DNA from: Raphanus sativus
Lineage: Eukaryota; Streptophyta; Magnoliopsida; Brassicales; Brassicaceae
Assembly (NCBI RefSeq): GCF_000801105.2
Contig: NC_079516.1
Location: forward strand, 7,502,001 to 7,566,000
Length of the DNA: 64,000 nt
Direction: 5' to 3'
Position 1 is the first letter of the stretch; each line of letters starts with the position of its first letter. The translations under genes were made by a program, and so were the position numbers. Below the pieces are notes generated by a model. That model had not been told where the DNA came from, did not search any database, and was given only the letters and a program-made list of their open reading frames with translations. This document shows, piece after piece, positions 33,600 to 47,156 of this stretch.

Positions 33600-33806
33600 T
33601 TGCATCTTATTACCGCATGAGGCTCAATATTAATTTTTTCTAAAAAATTATTATTGCACCTTATTACCGCATGAGGTTCAACATTCATATTGAACCTTGT
33701 GCGGTAATAAGGTGCAACTATGTTTGAAGGTGTTAAGACTCGAAAATATTATATTATAAAACTATTTTTTTATTATTGCACTTTATTACCGCATGAGGCT
33801 CAATAT
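33600..33806. repeat. foldback and dispersed copies of a 31-bp motif
   Basis: The motif starting TTGCACCTTATTACCGCATG occurs at 33600-33630, 33654-33681, inverted at 33690-33717, and at 33776-33806. The second and third copies form a hairpin with 28-nt arms, two mismatches and an 8-nt loop. The surrounding sequence is AT-rich. It may be the terminus of an uncharacterised foldback element. Confidence 0.8.
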
Positions 33807-33980
33807 AAATGTTATAATGTAGATATATATCTTAGGGGAAGGTTAGGGGTATCAGGACGTTTTCCAATGAGTAGATTAAAAGTACTCAACGCATCATAGG
33901 AAACATGAAATTTGAAAGGTATTTGACAACTATACAAGTTTTAATATGCTGAACCGTCATCTTATCTCTGTTTCCTTGGT

Positions 33981-34181
33981 TTGGAGATTCGTTATAATAT
34001 TAGGCTTGATCTATTCAGGGAGTCAAGCATGTACCTCAGTGTATTCAACGGCCTTCCTAAGGTCCTTAATGAGAAGTTTGCTGCCTCTGGTGTGGAACAA
34101 AATGTGGTAGTGCCAACAAACATAAGACCAAAATTAGTTGGAGGTAAACACCATCGGTCTCTTCACCTCTCCATACAATAG
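33981..34181 (+). pseudogene. possible RPA1-like/DUF223 fragment
   Basis: A 66-codon frame contains NVVVPTNIRPKLVGGK, resembling the OB-fold segment (V..TNI.PK.VGG) of the many RPA1-like proteins found in Brassicaceae genomes and Helitrons. The match is short and followed by a stop, so a relic is the most that can be claimed. Confidence 0.3.
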
Positions 34182-34974
34182 TTTCCAGCAAATGTTCTGA
34201 ATTTTTCTCACACTTGCCATCAGCATGCCTCCTGTAAGAGTGTTAGTTTCTGCTCATTGAATGTTACATTTCTTTGTAAGCGGTACTAGTATCTTATATG
34301 TGGTTGGCTTGCACACAGGTCGGCTCTTTCTGAATTGCCGCTATCACGTTGTCTAGAAGGCATTGTTGGCAGCATTCTGACCTTTGAATTGAAGCTCTCT
34401 CCATTCAACTTCACTATCAACCATCAAAGTTTCGCAATCTCTCGCATTTTTAAAAGCCACCAGTGACCATCACTACCTTTGTTTGAGAATCACGTAAGTT
34501 AAAATGCTGCAATAAAGTGTGTCCAACGTGTTCCCGTTCGTGATTGTTCTTTGCGATTACCCATGGGTAGGGTGGTGATGAGCACCCTGGTGATGACATG
34601 CCTGGTGGTGGTATTTTGAAAAGGAGTGTTCTTGGTTTGAACAGTCGCAACCTGAACCAAAGTGGCTGCAGTGGTGATTCAAATGTTGAGGGCGAGAGAG
34701 CAACTACTGATTTGAACAGTCGTAACCTAAGCAGTTCTGGGATGGGAACGGGTAGGACGGGAACGGGGACATGAAACAACAAACTTAAAAATTTTAGATA
34801 CAGATACAGCATAGAAACGTCAACCAAAATATAATAAAATATAAAAATATCCATAAGTTAAAATATTAAAATCTGAAACAAAAGTTTTAAGATTAAAAAC
34901 ACACTTGATCAAAATACTAGACAACAACAGAACCGTATAGTACTTGGGATCTTTTTAGAGTTATTATTAGGTCT

Positions 34975-35700
34975 GGGCATAAAATCCGAAACCCGAAATC
35001 CGAACCGAACCCGAACCGAAAAACCCGACCTGTTATTCGACCCGAAATGTAAAAATACCCGAACGGGTCTTGTAGGGTGGTATAAAAAATATCCGAACCC
35101 AAAGTGTTATTAACCGAACCTGAACGGATAACCCGAAAATCCGGAAACTAATAGTTAATATAAATATTTTAAAATATATATATAAGTATTTTAGTTATTA
35201 AATTTAATATTCGTGGTAGTATGATATATAATTATAAATATTAACAATATTAAAAATGTTTTAAGTACACAATTAGTTATAAATAAGTAATTTATAATTT
35301 GTTCATTGGAATAACAAGTCTACTCTCTATAATATAATGTATATTGTTTACAAATAATGTTTGTTTTCATGCTTGATATAACATTTTATTATTATTTTAA
35401 AAATTTTATGTGTAATAAATTAATTTTTATTAATTTAGCTGTTTTTCTTTATGTTTTTCTTTAAATTTTTGTTTTTTTACTTTGGTTATATTCGAACCGA
35501 ACCGATATAACACAAACCCGAATGATATATGATTACTTTATAAGTTTTAGAATGCAATATAATTTTTAACCGAACCCGAAGTGTTATTATCCGAACCCGA
35601 CCCATACTAATAAAATTTTACTATAAGACCTAGGAACGTAAATCCGAAAATCCGAAAATCCGAAAAACTCGATCCGAACGCCAACGGGTACTTGAACATA
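34975..35700. repeat. CCGAA-rich degenerate repeat blocks
   Basis: Two blocks (34975-35140 and 35490-35700) are dense in CCGAAC, CCGAAA and ACCCGAA on the plus strand, separated by AT-rich DNA. Related phrases recur at 45980-46520 (GGATCCGGAT types), inside the Helitron (55.4-56.05 kb) and at 57280-57590. They look like one widespread Brassicaceae repeat family whose class I cannot name. Confidence 0.55.
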
Positions 35701-37339
35701 GCTTTTATTTAATAAATTGCTGTAGTCTAGCGGCAAATGTGCCGTAGTAAAGTCACAGTACTTGCCTCGTAACCTGAAAAAAACTATGTTATGTTTTTTT
35801 TTGTTTTAGTGATTTTTATTATTTTCCTAAGATATATGCTCTGAATTTTATGCTAAAATAATAACTTTTCGTACAACATAAAATAACCTCTCATGGAAAT
35901 TACTTTGATAATTAAGTTGATGCGGTTAAACTAATTTGGTCAAACACTATATATAACCAATCTTAATCCCTTAGACTATATTTGAGAAGTGATTTTGCCA
36001 CATGTCATCTCTACAATCATTCTCATAAAAATAATATGATATAGCTAATAAAATTGATGACATGTTTTATAGATTAATATGATATGGATAATTATATTTA
36101 ATATTCATTTATATTTTTGGTAAACTTTTCAAAATATGGTAATAAGTCATATATTATACTTATTGTCGATTTTACATTTTTAGATTTTTTAGAATATGGT
36201 AATAATTCATAAATCATCATTAAAATAAATATATTTCAACTATAACATTTCAAATTTTGAAATATCATTTAAATTATAAAATTTTCAAAAATGTATACAT
36301 TTTTTCAGAAAATTATAAAAATTAAATCGTAAAATCAAATCAAATCGTAAAATCATTAGTTTCCTATATATATCTACAATTTTTATAAATATTTTTTAAT
36401 TTCAATTTTGACAATTATGAAATTTTTACATATTTATTTAATATACTTAATTAAAATAAATAGATAGAAAAATCTACCTAAGATTATAATTTTAAATATA
36501 TACATGCACATTCTTAAATATAATTTAAAATAAACAAATTATTATTATCTTAATTTTAATTTTTATTTAAATCAAATTTATATTAAAATATTGATAAGAA
36601 AAAGGAAATTTACAATATCAATTAAAAAATATAATTTATATTTATCTATTAAAAATATTTTAATTTTTTTTTACACATAGTAGAATGTTAACTACAATGC
36701 CACATGAACCACGACTAAAGCAAAAGTTCCATATTACTCGAAATCTCAATGCAATTTAAATAGTAACCAGAACATAAAAGAACCCCATAGCTAGAGTTGA
36801 GTCGGTACGAGAAATGATATGTTTAAAACTTTAAACACATTAAAAACTGTACCCCACAAAACAGACTTATCATTCTCCTTCGACAACAGGCTGGTCATTA
36901 AATTTTTAAACCGTTACGGCTGCTACAAGAAAGTAAACCCAGAAGTCAGAAGAAGTTTATACATTTCTTTCTACCAGCTCCCAACATAAACACTTTCCAT
37001 TAACTGCATAGCCACCCTCCGATATCATATGTATTGACTACTTCAGCATAAAAGCTCTGAAGTTTCTTAGTCAATGGTGAAGAAGAAAACTGTTCCTTAT
37101 GGGGAACTTGGCAAAGACCAGCCTGCAACAGTTAAAATTAAACAAGTGAGGCGTTCTTCAGACACCAGAACCGCTTTATCTCGCGCCACAGAAACAGAGC
37201 AAGGTTCTCACAATTTTTTTTTTTGCCAACTGGTTCTTCACAATTTAAAAACACATTTTTATCGAACTTCAAATGTATAGTAGCACGTGACATGAGCTTA
37301 CAAACGTAGCTTTGTGTAGTTTTTAATCAAATTTATATA

Positions 37340-37578
37340 CTCCCTCCGTTTCAATTTATATGTCGTTCTAGACTTCGATACACAAATTAATAAAACATTT
37401 AATTTTGTATATTTACTAGATAAAAACATCATTACCAATACACCTAATTAGATTTCAACCAATAGAAAAATATATTAAATTAAAAAATCAATAAATTTTG
37501 CATTGAAATCATAAAACGGCACTTATTTTGAAACGAAAATTTTGCTCCAAAACGACATATAATTCGAAATGGAGGGAG
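37340..37578. mobile_element. Stowaway-type MITE
   Basis: A 239-bp element with inverted termini CTCCCTCCGTTTC and (reverse strand) CTCCCTCCATTTC, extending with mismatches through TTATATGTCGTT, flanked on both sides by TA. This is the classic plant Tc1/mariner Stowaway signature. The interior is AT-rich and noncoding. Confidence 0.9.
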
Positions 37579-39979
37579 TATTTCTAAACATAATAAAATA
37601 TACATCAACCAAACCAACATAATAAATATATATATGAATATGAATTATTTATATAATGATTGTGTATTTAAGTCAAAATAATTTTTGCTCTTGATTATGA
37701 GACATCATTTTGATGATATTAGTCTGTTTTAAATATTATATATGTTTCCCACTGCCAAAATATGCAAAGTATACTTCATATTTTTGCTCTCGGTTATGAG
37801 ATTTCAGTTTCGATGATAAGACTATCAATTAACTATCACACCAGAACTGAAAATTAGACTAAGCCAAACCAAAAATCTTCTATCAGAATTCGGATACAGT
37901 GGGACCTGGCTGGACCAATCAACATATTGTTTTTTCTTACTCAGAACTGTAGTTGCAGTGCTTATACTCCAATGTTTTAACCACTTACTTTATTTCTTCT
38001 TAGGTCTGCTATATCCTATCCTTGAAGACAGATGACCCATATCCTGATCAATCCCTTAACTTGAATTTCTTTAGAAAAATTCATATATAGCATTATAGCA
38101 GCTTTTCTTCATCATAACTGCAACCTAAAATTCTTCTACGATTGGCAATTCAATCCTCTCCTCCACTACAATCTATATGTCCTCGTTATCTTGGTTGGAG
38201 TCAATTTTTCTACGTGATTTGATTTTATCTCCAAGGGAGAACTAGTCTTGACTCTACCAAAGCGAGCACATAATCTTCCCTTAAACTCCCACAAGTCTTC
38301 GGATGGTCATTGCTTCAGTTTAGAATTGTAACAATCCAGTGCAAATCCAAATTATCTCATGAAAACCATATGCAAACTCTCTTCTACTGCAATATCTCTT
38401 TGCATAAGAAAATTTCTTCTCAAGCGATCCATCTGTATGGACTTGAAACATTCAAAACATGCATTTCATCTTTCTTAGTACTTGATTCACATGCAACAAT
38501 ATCTTGTGATTCACATGGAAACATCTCAGCTTCTGGAATTGAATCAGTGGAGTCGATTTTTGCAATCAAAGCTGATGTTTCTTCTAAAATCTTCGACCAT
38601 GATTTTAACTCCTGTCACTTTCTTCTTTCCAAGCAAAAGTGAGTTCTCTCTGGATCATCATGGTTACCAAACCTCAAAAACAACATGTTCTTTAGCTCGT
38701 TCCTATGTGATCTTTACTCTGGATCAGTTCCATGCATGAATTGATTCCTTCCTTTGAATATATTTAAAGGTAAAATCGCAACATTCAAAACATGAATCTC
38801 ATCTTTTTTATTACAACTTTCGGAACTATCTAAATTCCGATAACCTAACGCATGATTGTTCTGATGTTCTGATTAAGAAAGATATACATGAGTAGGTAAT
38901 GGCGTCAGAGAAGTTCCGATTGTGCCTGATGGACGTTGTTTCAGAATATCCATTGTTGCTTCGATTGATGCGAACATTTCTTCTGTGATCGACGTCCCGA
39001 TCTGATCGAGTCATACTCCGCATGATCTATATGGCGATAATGCATCTTATTATGTACTGGACAACTTACAAAAAGTTATAATATGCAGTTTTCACTGAAT
39101 TGGTAAATGTAGGATTATGGGATAGCCATAAGCATGAGTAAACTTTAAAAATAAAAACTAATAGGTCCATCAGTGATTAATGATAGAAAGAGAGAAAAAA
39201 ACGTACTACCATTTCCCCACTTATAATTCTTCTACAAATATACATTCCCTTTATCATGTTTCAGTTTTTTATAGTTTTTTTTGTTCTTCTCACAAAAAGT
39301 ATCAAGGAGCCTGTATAGTTTTTTACGTTTTATTTTATTAAATTTGGATATATCACCTTCATCTTTTCTTTCCTTTTTGGTCAAAAGAATTATCACCTTC
39401 ATTTATTTCTCGTTGATTCATTGGTAAAATATTTTTTCTTATTATAATACCAATTTAAGGAAAGAAAACAAAGATTAAATATAAAAATTAAAATTTAAGC
39501 CGGAAGTGTCTTAAATCTCAGTATACTTTTTTGGTTTAAATAAATTTATCTTTTCTAAATAAATATATAGTTATACATGGAAAAAAATCAGATATTAAAA
39601 CTGCTATAAATATGAATCTAAGAATTGTAAGATTATTCATTCATATAATAATATACAAACCATAAAGATATTTGTCTCAATTCGTTTTGCTCTTTATTCT
39701 TCTTCAAATTTGTTTTGCGTTTGTTCACAACACGAAGTTACAGGTTTTGCTTGTTAAAATAGCCCTTCAACTTGTAAGAGTGGAAATAAAACGATTCTAT
39801 TGAAAGTGGGTCATAGTTAATCATTAAATCGACTTCCACAAAGACATAGCAACCAAATACAAAGCAGCTCTTCACATATGCTTTCATTAACCGTGCATAA
39901 AGTGAAGAATTTAAGCTTTAAAAGATCAAAGTACATATGTATATATAACTCTTAAGAACACATGAGATGAACTAAAGTA

Positions 39980-40288
39980 CTAAAGCCACAGGGCACCAGC
40001 TTCCTTGAGTAACCTTTTCAATGACCCATCAAGATGTAGAGTCATGACGGTATTAGCCGTACCAACGAATTTCCCTCCAACGAAAACTGCGGGAACTGGA
40101 GGGCTGCATCCTAACCGGGCCAAAGACCATTCGATGTCTTTACCGTACATTTCCTGATCGATCTCGACGATCGCAGGGCTTACTCCTTGCTCATAAAACA
40201 GCCGTTTAATTGAATGAGACATGCAGCACGTACTCTTGCTAAATATCACCACTGCACTTTGTGACGCCATTCTTGCTACCACATCCAT
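39980..40288 (-). CDS. GRXS10: CC-type (plant class III) glutaredoxin, GRXS10-like
   Basis: Single-exon gene for a 102-aa CC-type glutaredoxin of the ROXY group. The active-site motif is CCMS (Cys21-Cys22-Met23-Ser24) in [15 protein letters not shown]. The glutathione-binding region is kept: [15 protein letters not shown] with the cis-Pro of the TVP-like site (here PVP), then GSLKRLL. It ends in ALWL, the C-terminal motif through which ROXY proteins bind TGA bZIP factors and the TOPLESS corepressor. Members act in nucleus and cytosol, repressing TGA targets in nitrogen, stress and developmental responses. The length is typical. A TATA box lies about 100 bp upstream. Position and sequence fit At3g21460 (recalled). 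Confidence 0.93.
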   Translation of the reverse strand: MDVVARMASQSAVVIFSKSTCCMSHSIKRLFYEQGVSPAIVEIDQEMYGKDIEWSLARLGCSPPVPAVFVGGKFVGTANTVMTLHLDGSLKRLLKEAGALWL

Positions 40289-40386
40289 TTGTATAGTAAT
40301 ATTCCTTTATTATGTATATATGTTCTTTTTATTGCTTGGAAATTTTGTTTTGATGGTTTGTTTTGGAGAAGTGAGTCTTGGAACTC

Positions 40387-40394
40387 TATATATA
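40387..40394 (-). promoter_or_regulatory. TATA box of the glutaredoxin gene
   Basis: TATATATA (read on the minus strand as GTATATATAGAG) lies 99 bp upstream of the glutaredoxin ATG at 40288, the expected spacing for a short leader. Confidence 0.6.
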
Positions 40395-40439
40395 CAAGTA
40401 CCTGCATGTTTTCTAAATGAACAGTAGAGGCATTTTCGA

Positions 40440-40695
40440 TTAGTGATGGGCCAATGCAAAATATGGAGAATCTTATTTGGGAAGTTGGATTGTGGCTGTG
40501 GATAAGAGAAGCATATGATAAGATGCTCGAGAGTTGAAAAATCTAAGTAAGATAGTGTACATCAGTATAGAGATAAATATGCATGTTGTATCTTGTGATG
40601 ATGCATGAAGAGAAATTCCGATATTACATGTTAAGAGAATGTCAACTTTGCATTGATTCGCATTGATAATTACTTTTATGCTGCAGGGCGATCAC
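40440..40695 (-). repeat. glutaredoxin upstream region, copy 1 of a duplicated block
   Basis: This segment, just upstream of the glutaredoxin TATA box, recurs at 42185-42400. Shared phrases in the same order are TTGGGAAGTT, GGATAAG, GATGCTCGAG, ATGCATGAAGAGAAA and GAATGTCAACTTTGCA. Confidence 0.8.
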
Positions 40696-42184
40696 GTAGC
40701 TACTCGTGTTATATTATGAGCTACGAAGAAGCATTTATAGGACCATAACCGCATAAAGGCTAATTAAATAATCCCCTAAAAAGGCGACCAGCTTATATTT
40801 TCTTTAGACTCGTGATGAACTATACAAAACAACACTAAACCATTGCTTAATTAGGATTATGTTTTAATGCCAAACTTACATTCTTCTTAGACTCTTGACC
40901 TTGTATATACTACTCCAAGCATACATTCTCTATAGAATTAAACCTTATGTTATCTCATACTAGTGCACTTCCATCAGAAGAATTGTTCAATGGGTTTTAC
41001 GACTAAAAGTTGGGTAAATTTCAAAAAGTAAAAATTTGAGCTAAAATATATAATATACATGAAGAATCTCTTTGACGCATGTAAACCATCATATGTAGAT
41101 CTCTCACCTCTGGATTGCTTTTACAAGTTCACTCTTTGTCTCATTCCCAATCATTGTATGTCACAGAATACGTCGAATGTAAGTTCTTAGACCCAACATA
41201 ATTAACTATACCTTGTTTTCTTTTTCAGTTTTATGTTTTTACCTAGTTAAGTTATCTAAAATATGAAAGAAGCGTCGAGCAATTCTGAAAACAGTATATT
41301 ATTGTTTTCAAGCTTTCCAGTTTTCACTTTTATGAAATTTAATATTAGTGAACGAACACATACATCCGTTTCTCTTCCAAAAAAAATGATCTACTTGATT
41401 ATTTTTTTGTAACAGATCTACTTGGTTTTTTCTTTCTTATGTTTTCTTTCAATATAGTAAGTTTGACCCTTAGTTTAATTATCTAGCTAAAAATTAGGTG
41501 AAAAGTTGCATCTATCAATGCAAGCTTTCCGTTCGGACCGATCAACATCACGGATAAGCATTAAGCAGACCTTCTCTGAGGACAGAAACGTATCTCCACT
41601 TATGGCTCAGCTATTTTGACTCCTAGCCCACTATTTCTTGCTGTTTGTAATCTATGCGCATGTGTTTTAGTTTAGTTTATCGTTTGATCTATCATTCGGA
41701 GTTTGTCTTTCACTTTTGATCTTCATCTTGTTGTATTTGGAAATGATGTCTCTCTTGGAGGGAAGAAAAGATGACTAAAAGAAGGCTATTAAAAAAAAAA
41801 ATCAATGCATGCATTGGCAAGCTTGAGAAGAAAATACTAATATACTTGACTAAATTGGTGAAGATATGTTCGGATATTATATATGTACAAACATTAAGAT
41901 GACAAAGTATAGTATTATATATGGTAAATAGAAAATGAACGACAAATATCAGTGTCACTTCTCCACTTAAATATTCTCTTAAATATGTCATTCATCCCTT
42001 TTTCCCAGTTTTCTTTTATCTAGTTCAGAAAATTCGTATGGACTTTAATAAGTAGATCATCGATAATTATGAACTATAGTTATGACATATTATGTCATTA
42101 TTAGATTCAGGATCAAGAATTTAATCATTACTGTTAAGGTTTTTTATTTTGGGTATTTAGTTTGTACACTTGGTTTAATGATGG
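40696..42184. other. spacer between the two glutaredoxin-promoter copies
   Basis: No gene seen. If the 42.2-kb copy once belonged to a second glutaredoxin gene on the minus strand, its coding region would be here, but I find no CCMS-like active site or ALWL end. A 93-codon frame at 41710-41991 (-) is AT-rich and unassigned. Confidence 0.5.
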
Positions 42185-42400
42185 GGGCAACGTTAGAAAG
42201 GAAAAATCTTATATTGGGAAGTTAGATTGTGGATAAGGGATGTAAATGAGATGATGCTCGAGTTATAGAGATTGATATGGATATATGCATGAAGAGAAAA
42301 ATTCCAGTATCATGGGGATCAGTATTACGTGTTAAGGGAATGTCAACTTTGCAATTTTTATCATCCATCATCACTTTCGTGCCTATGCAGAATATACGTA
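42185..42400 (-). repeat. glutaredoxin upstream region, orphan copy 2
   Basis: Diverged copy of 40440-40695 with the same order of conserved phrases (TTGGGAAGTT, GGATAAGG, GATGCTCGAG, ATGCATGAAGAGAAA, GAATGTCAACTTTGCA) but no glutaredoxin ORF beside it. Confidence 0.8.
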
Positions 42401-45400
42401 GGCAAGCATGATTCATGATAAACGATGAACACATCTCCATAGCTACTAGTAGGCCTCGGTACATATATCCATAACGAAGAATAACGAAGAACTGAACCAT
42501 TTGAATACTCAAAGATGGTTTATCTGTAAACTGCACTTTTTTTTTATAGATTAGTCTGGGCTTCTTCATGAGCCTGGGATATCCCCAATTTAATCAGAAA
42601 AAAGAATAACTAAGAACTGAACCAAAAACAAAGTTCAGTTTAGGTTTATATCATATCAGTTATTTAAGCGGATCATATATTTTTAAAACTAAAAAATTAA
42701 AACAGAACTGGAACTGAACCAAACATCAAATAGATATCTGAATTTCAATAATATATTTTATATACTTATAAATATCGACTATACCAAATTTTTAAGTAAT
42801 CAAATAATTAAAATATTATTTATAAACCGAAATACAGAAAAAAACGAATAATCATAATATTTTTTATCCATATAATTACTAAATTTATCTAACTTTTTGT
42901 CAAAACCTGCAAAACTGATATTTAATTTAAAGTTCCAATTTTTATTTATAACCCGAATTAACCAAAAACTGTAACCAAACCAGATCCAAAATTATTTACG
43001 ATAATAATTTGTTTCTAATTTTGTTATCCGGAACAAATCGAAAACCAAAATAGCTGAATTGTATCAAAATTTTCAACTACTTCAACTGATCCTAATTTTT
43101 TAAAACCAAAAGAACCTAACAAGGATCCACTTAAATAAACCCCAAAAAGTTTACCACCTTTTACTTATTTTTCGAAAAATTTGATCAGATTTTAATTAGA
43201 CTTTACAATTTACAATGCAATTTCCCTTTTTAATACATGTATATTTCTTTATTTTTATTAATATATGTATATATATTTTTATTTTATTAGTAGTGTATAC
43301 AATTTTTTTGAAATAAATTTCGGCATACAAATTTGACTATAAAATAGTTAAATTACTGATATTAGAGTAAGCTCAAATTGACTTTGCGTTCACACTCCAT
43401 GCACGCTTTCAGTGATGTCAATCAATCTGGTTTTGTAATTGCAGTTTTCTGTTCGTAATGTTTTTTTCTTTTTTTTTTTTGTTGAGAAAAGGGCTTTTTA
43501 CTGTTCGTAATGTTTTTGCTTTTTCTTTTTAGTTAAAGTTCGTTTTACATAGAGAACCCAAAAAGACTTAACAATAATGCAACGGGGCACAAAAATTCGT
43601 TGTGGCTATTGAGATATCAACGGAGCCAAATAGAATAACCAGAAACTGTACGCCGGTGCAATTGTCGACATGACCGTTTATTTTTATAGGGTTTTTTTCT
43701 TGACAAAGATTTTAAATTTTTTTATAGGGTTTTTTTTTTATAGGGTTGGTAAAACATCTTTATATTTAATTTGATTTATTATCTGTTTTAAAACCTGAAA
43801 TTTGGATATTCATAATTCTGCAAAGCAAAACATATACTCATTTCACAAATAATATATGTAATATCATTAAAAGTAATATATTGTAATATCATAAAATGTA
43901 AATTAAATTACAAATACTAACATCCAACCACAAATTAACAGTGTTTTGAAAATTGGACATGACCGGTCGATCGAACCGGTTTGACAATGACTTGTTGAAA
44001 AAGTCGAATCCGATTCAGTTTAAAATCCGGATTCGAGAATAACCAGTAAATCCGATAATCCAAGTCAACTTCAAATCCCGGTTTTAAAAAATAAACATAT
44101 AATTAATATTTTTTCAATTATTATAAAATTTAAATATTTCATAATCAAATTTTAACTATCACTATTTAATTAATTGTTTATTCAATTATATTTTATCAAA
44201 AAAATGTTAAAATGTTAAAAATAGTTTTTGTTCTTATATACTACTATTATTTTGACATATTCATAAAATTTGAAACTTTAGTTGTGAGAATAAATAAATA
44301 CAGTAACTTAAACTGTTAATCATTTAGTTGTATTAGTTTCACTTTACATAGTATTCTCTGGTTTAATATATAATAGTTATATTTATCTTTATTATTTTTT
44401 TTTCTAGTTAATAAAAGAGAACATATAACGTAATATATGTAAAACTGCATTTTCGGTTCATATAGTGTAAATATATAATTATTTATATTTAACTTTTAAA
44501 AATAGAAACGACCAATATGATTGATCCAATCAGTCAATCAGTAGCTATAATGAATTGGTATCTTGTACATTTTTCAAAACATTACAAATCAATTATTTAG
44601 ATAAACTAGATCGAATCACAAATAATTCCAATGTTCTGGATATCCGCTTCACGTCCACGGCTAATTTTTAGGCATAAATGCGTCATGTTCCTCGAGTAGC
44701 AACTATTGGTTTTGCGTACCACAATCACTCTCGGTACATAGTAAAATTCGAATTTCCATCATTGTTTTAATCTCCTTTCAGTTTTGACCGCAACCATTGA
44801 TGATTAACTTTGCAATCTGTTAGTATCAAACAAAATTAATATTTCATCAAGTGATGGAAAAATAAAATTGCAAGTATTTAGGATAATTATGCCTATCAGT
44901 CTCTAATGAGGATAATTTCTCCTTATCTTGGTCCTCTAAACTATGAGTAGTTTTATTAGCTTAATGATTATTTTAATGTGTCTAGACAAACACACCTTAA
45001 TAAAATTATTTACAACTAACAATCTTAATATATATGTTTAGATGATATAGAGATCAAAAATTTTCTTTTTACTTTTTGTACTACTATATTATTTCTTAGA
45101 ATTTGATGTACTATACACATTCTCACTTTGATTCGAGCAGGACTATTTATCTGAATCAGATACTTATTTGGATGCAAACGATCTATTGATGATTAATAGT
45201 AGGGATGTCAATTGGACATCATGTCCATGTCCATGGTTCACCCATCTAATAGTAGTAGGATGATCTTAAAGGACTAATTCGTTTTACTCATCATTGCTTT
45301 GAATCGAAACTAATGCTGATGATATCATTAAAACGGATGTAACCGAAACCGTTGATCGATGATTAGTTATATTCTAATAGGATCAGTCCAAATAATATCA

Positions 45401-45979
45401 TCACAAAACTAGTGGACGAACTTTGAGACCTCCTCAAGCATAGATCGTTGTCATATACATGCATGACACATCTCTATAATATACTGCTTAAGTTTCTCTT
45501 TACACGCCAAGTTCCTTTCCGTCTTCTTGTATGATTTTACATATATTCCTTCAAAAAAGGACCTTACTTCAATGATCACGTACTCAAAAGCTATATGATT
45601 TTCATCTTATTGGTTTTTAAAATAAAAACTATTTCTTCTGCTTCAAAATAGATAATATTTTAGATGATTGTTGTTGTTTTATAATAGATTGTTTTCACAT
45701 ATCTAGATAACTTTCACTTTATCAAAAACTGTGTAATCAATTATATTTTTACTGTTGTTTATAATTAAATAAATTAGTTTTAAATTATATTTTAAATTAT
45801 TTGATTTACATATAGTAAATTTCTTAATATGTGTATAAAAAGCCAAAATTTCATTTATTATAAAACATAAGGAGTATATAATTTTAAAGTTAACATTTTG
45901 CTATCTGAAATCCACTTGTGTATCGGGGGACCAATGTTAAAAACACTTGAATTTGATACATTTTCTAAACTTTGGTCAT

Positions 45980-46520
45980 CATTCCAAATAGGCTTAGTAT
46001 TTAATATCCAGGATCCATTATCCAATCCGGGATCCGCTTTGATCTGATCCAAACAATGAATATCTAGGAGTCCAGATCCGGATAGTGATTCTTTTTAAGA
46101 TCTGGCAGATCCGGATAGTAAAACTTTAGATACGGATATTTGAATTAGGATCCAGACCTATTATATATTTAGAATATAATTATATATATGCATACCATAT
46201 ATAATTTTCATAAAAATAACTAAAATTTTAGTTTTATTAAATTTTAATAATTGTTTTTTAATTTGTTTTTTAAATTTTTAATTTTAAATAGATTAAATAA
46301 ATGGTTAATTAGTTAGTTTTAATTTAAATTTCAATTTCCAATTTTCTTTAAGAAAAATATTCAGATCCAGATATCCGCGAATATTCGGATTCTAGTCCGG
46401 ATATCATAACCCCGGATATCCGGAAGGTTCAAATCTAAATTCGGATAGCAATTTTAAGAATATGGTAAATCTGGATTCGGATATCTTAAACTACTCCGGA
46501 TATCTGATTCGTCCCACTCC
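45980..46520. repeat. GGATCCGGAT-type degenerate repeat
   Basis: Many variants of AGATCCGGATA, GGATATCCGG and TTCGGATA lie in both orientations around an AT-rich core, suggesting a large imperfect foldback. It is related in style to the block at 33.2-33.55 kb (GATATCCAGAT, AGATCCGGATATCCG). Confidence 0.45.
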
Positions 46521-47156
46521 TAACTCCAAATCTCTAGATGATAAATTGTTGGTTAGGAGGATTTTTCTTTTTCTGAGCACTTTTTTAACGTCGGAAACAA
46601 TATGTTGTTAAGGATTTTCTGAAGTCTACATTCTTACACAAATCCATATCACTGTCTTGAATGACTCCAAAAATGTTCCAAGTAATTGAACAATGATGCA
46701 TTAATTAATTTTCATATCCAGCAAATTATTTCATATATATAAGAAATACAATAACGATGACATATACACACATATATTCCTGGATTCTATATGTTGGAAT
46801 AAGATGAAGGAATATGATGACATATTGAGAGTAGCGTGACCACTCATGAATGGACCATTTTTGATAAAGCGATCGATTCTCCCAAAGATAAAACATAGAT
46901 CACCACTTGTCACAGATTCATCACCGTTTTGCCGTCCCCTAATTAAGCCAATTCAGTTTTTGTTTCTGACTCCATTAGGTTCCCACGTCTCTATTTCTTT
47001 TTGTATTAATAATATAATTTTATATTTTTATTCTTAATTTGTTGAAGAAACAAATCAGAAAGTATAATTTAGTTTTTTTCTCTTATACAAAATTTTGTAG
47101 ATTATATTTATACTTATAATAATGAGTCCATAGTTTCGTAAAAAAATTCTAATTAT

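Larger units (their letters stand above)
32125..39979. other. gene-poor, repeat-rich region between LBO1 and the glutaredoxin
   Basis: Nearly 8 kb without an intact gene. It holds a diverged tandem duplication (32961-33190), foldback repeats (33600-33806), a possible RPA-like relic (33981-34181), CCGAA-rich degenerate repeats (34975-35700) and a Stowaway MITE (37340-37578). A 68-codon frame at 37074-37280 (MVKKKTVPYGELGKDQPA) and protein-like minus-strand frames around 38.0-38.6 kb could be gene debris, but I cannot name them. Confidence 0.5.

Noticed and set aside
37074..37280. 68-codon ORF MVKKKTVPYGELG...
   Set aside because: The start looks gene-like, but the frame runs into low-complexity sequence and I cannot match it to a family.
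38310..38739. Overlapping plus-strand ORFs around 38.5 kb
   Set aside because: Mutually exclusive frames and no motif. The minus strand has short protein-like runs but is full of stops; possibly debris of an old element.
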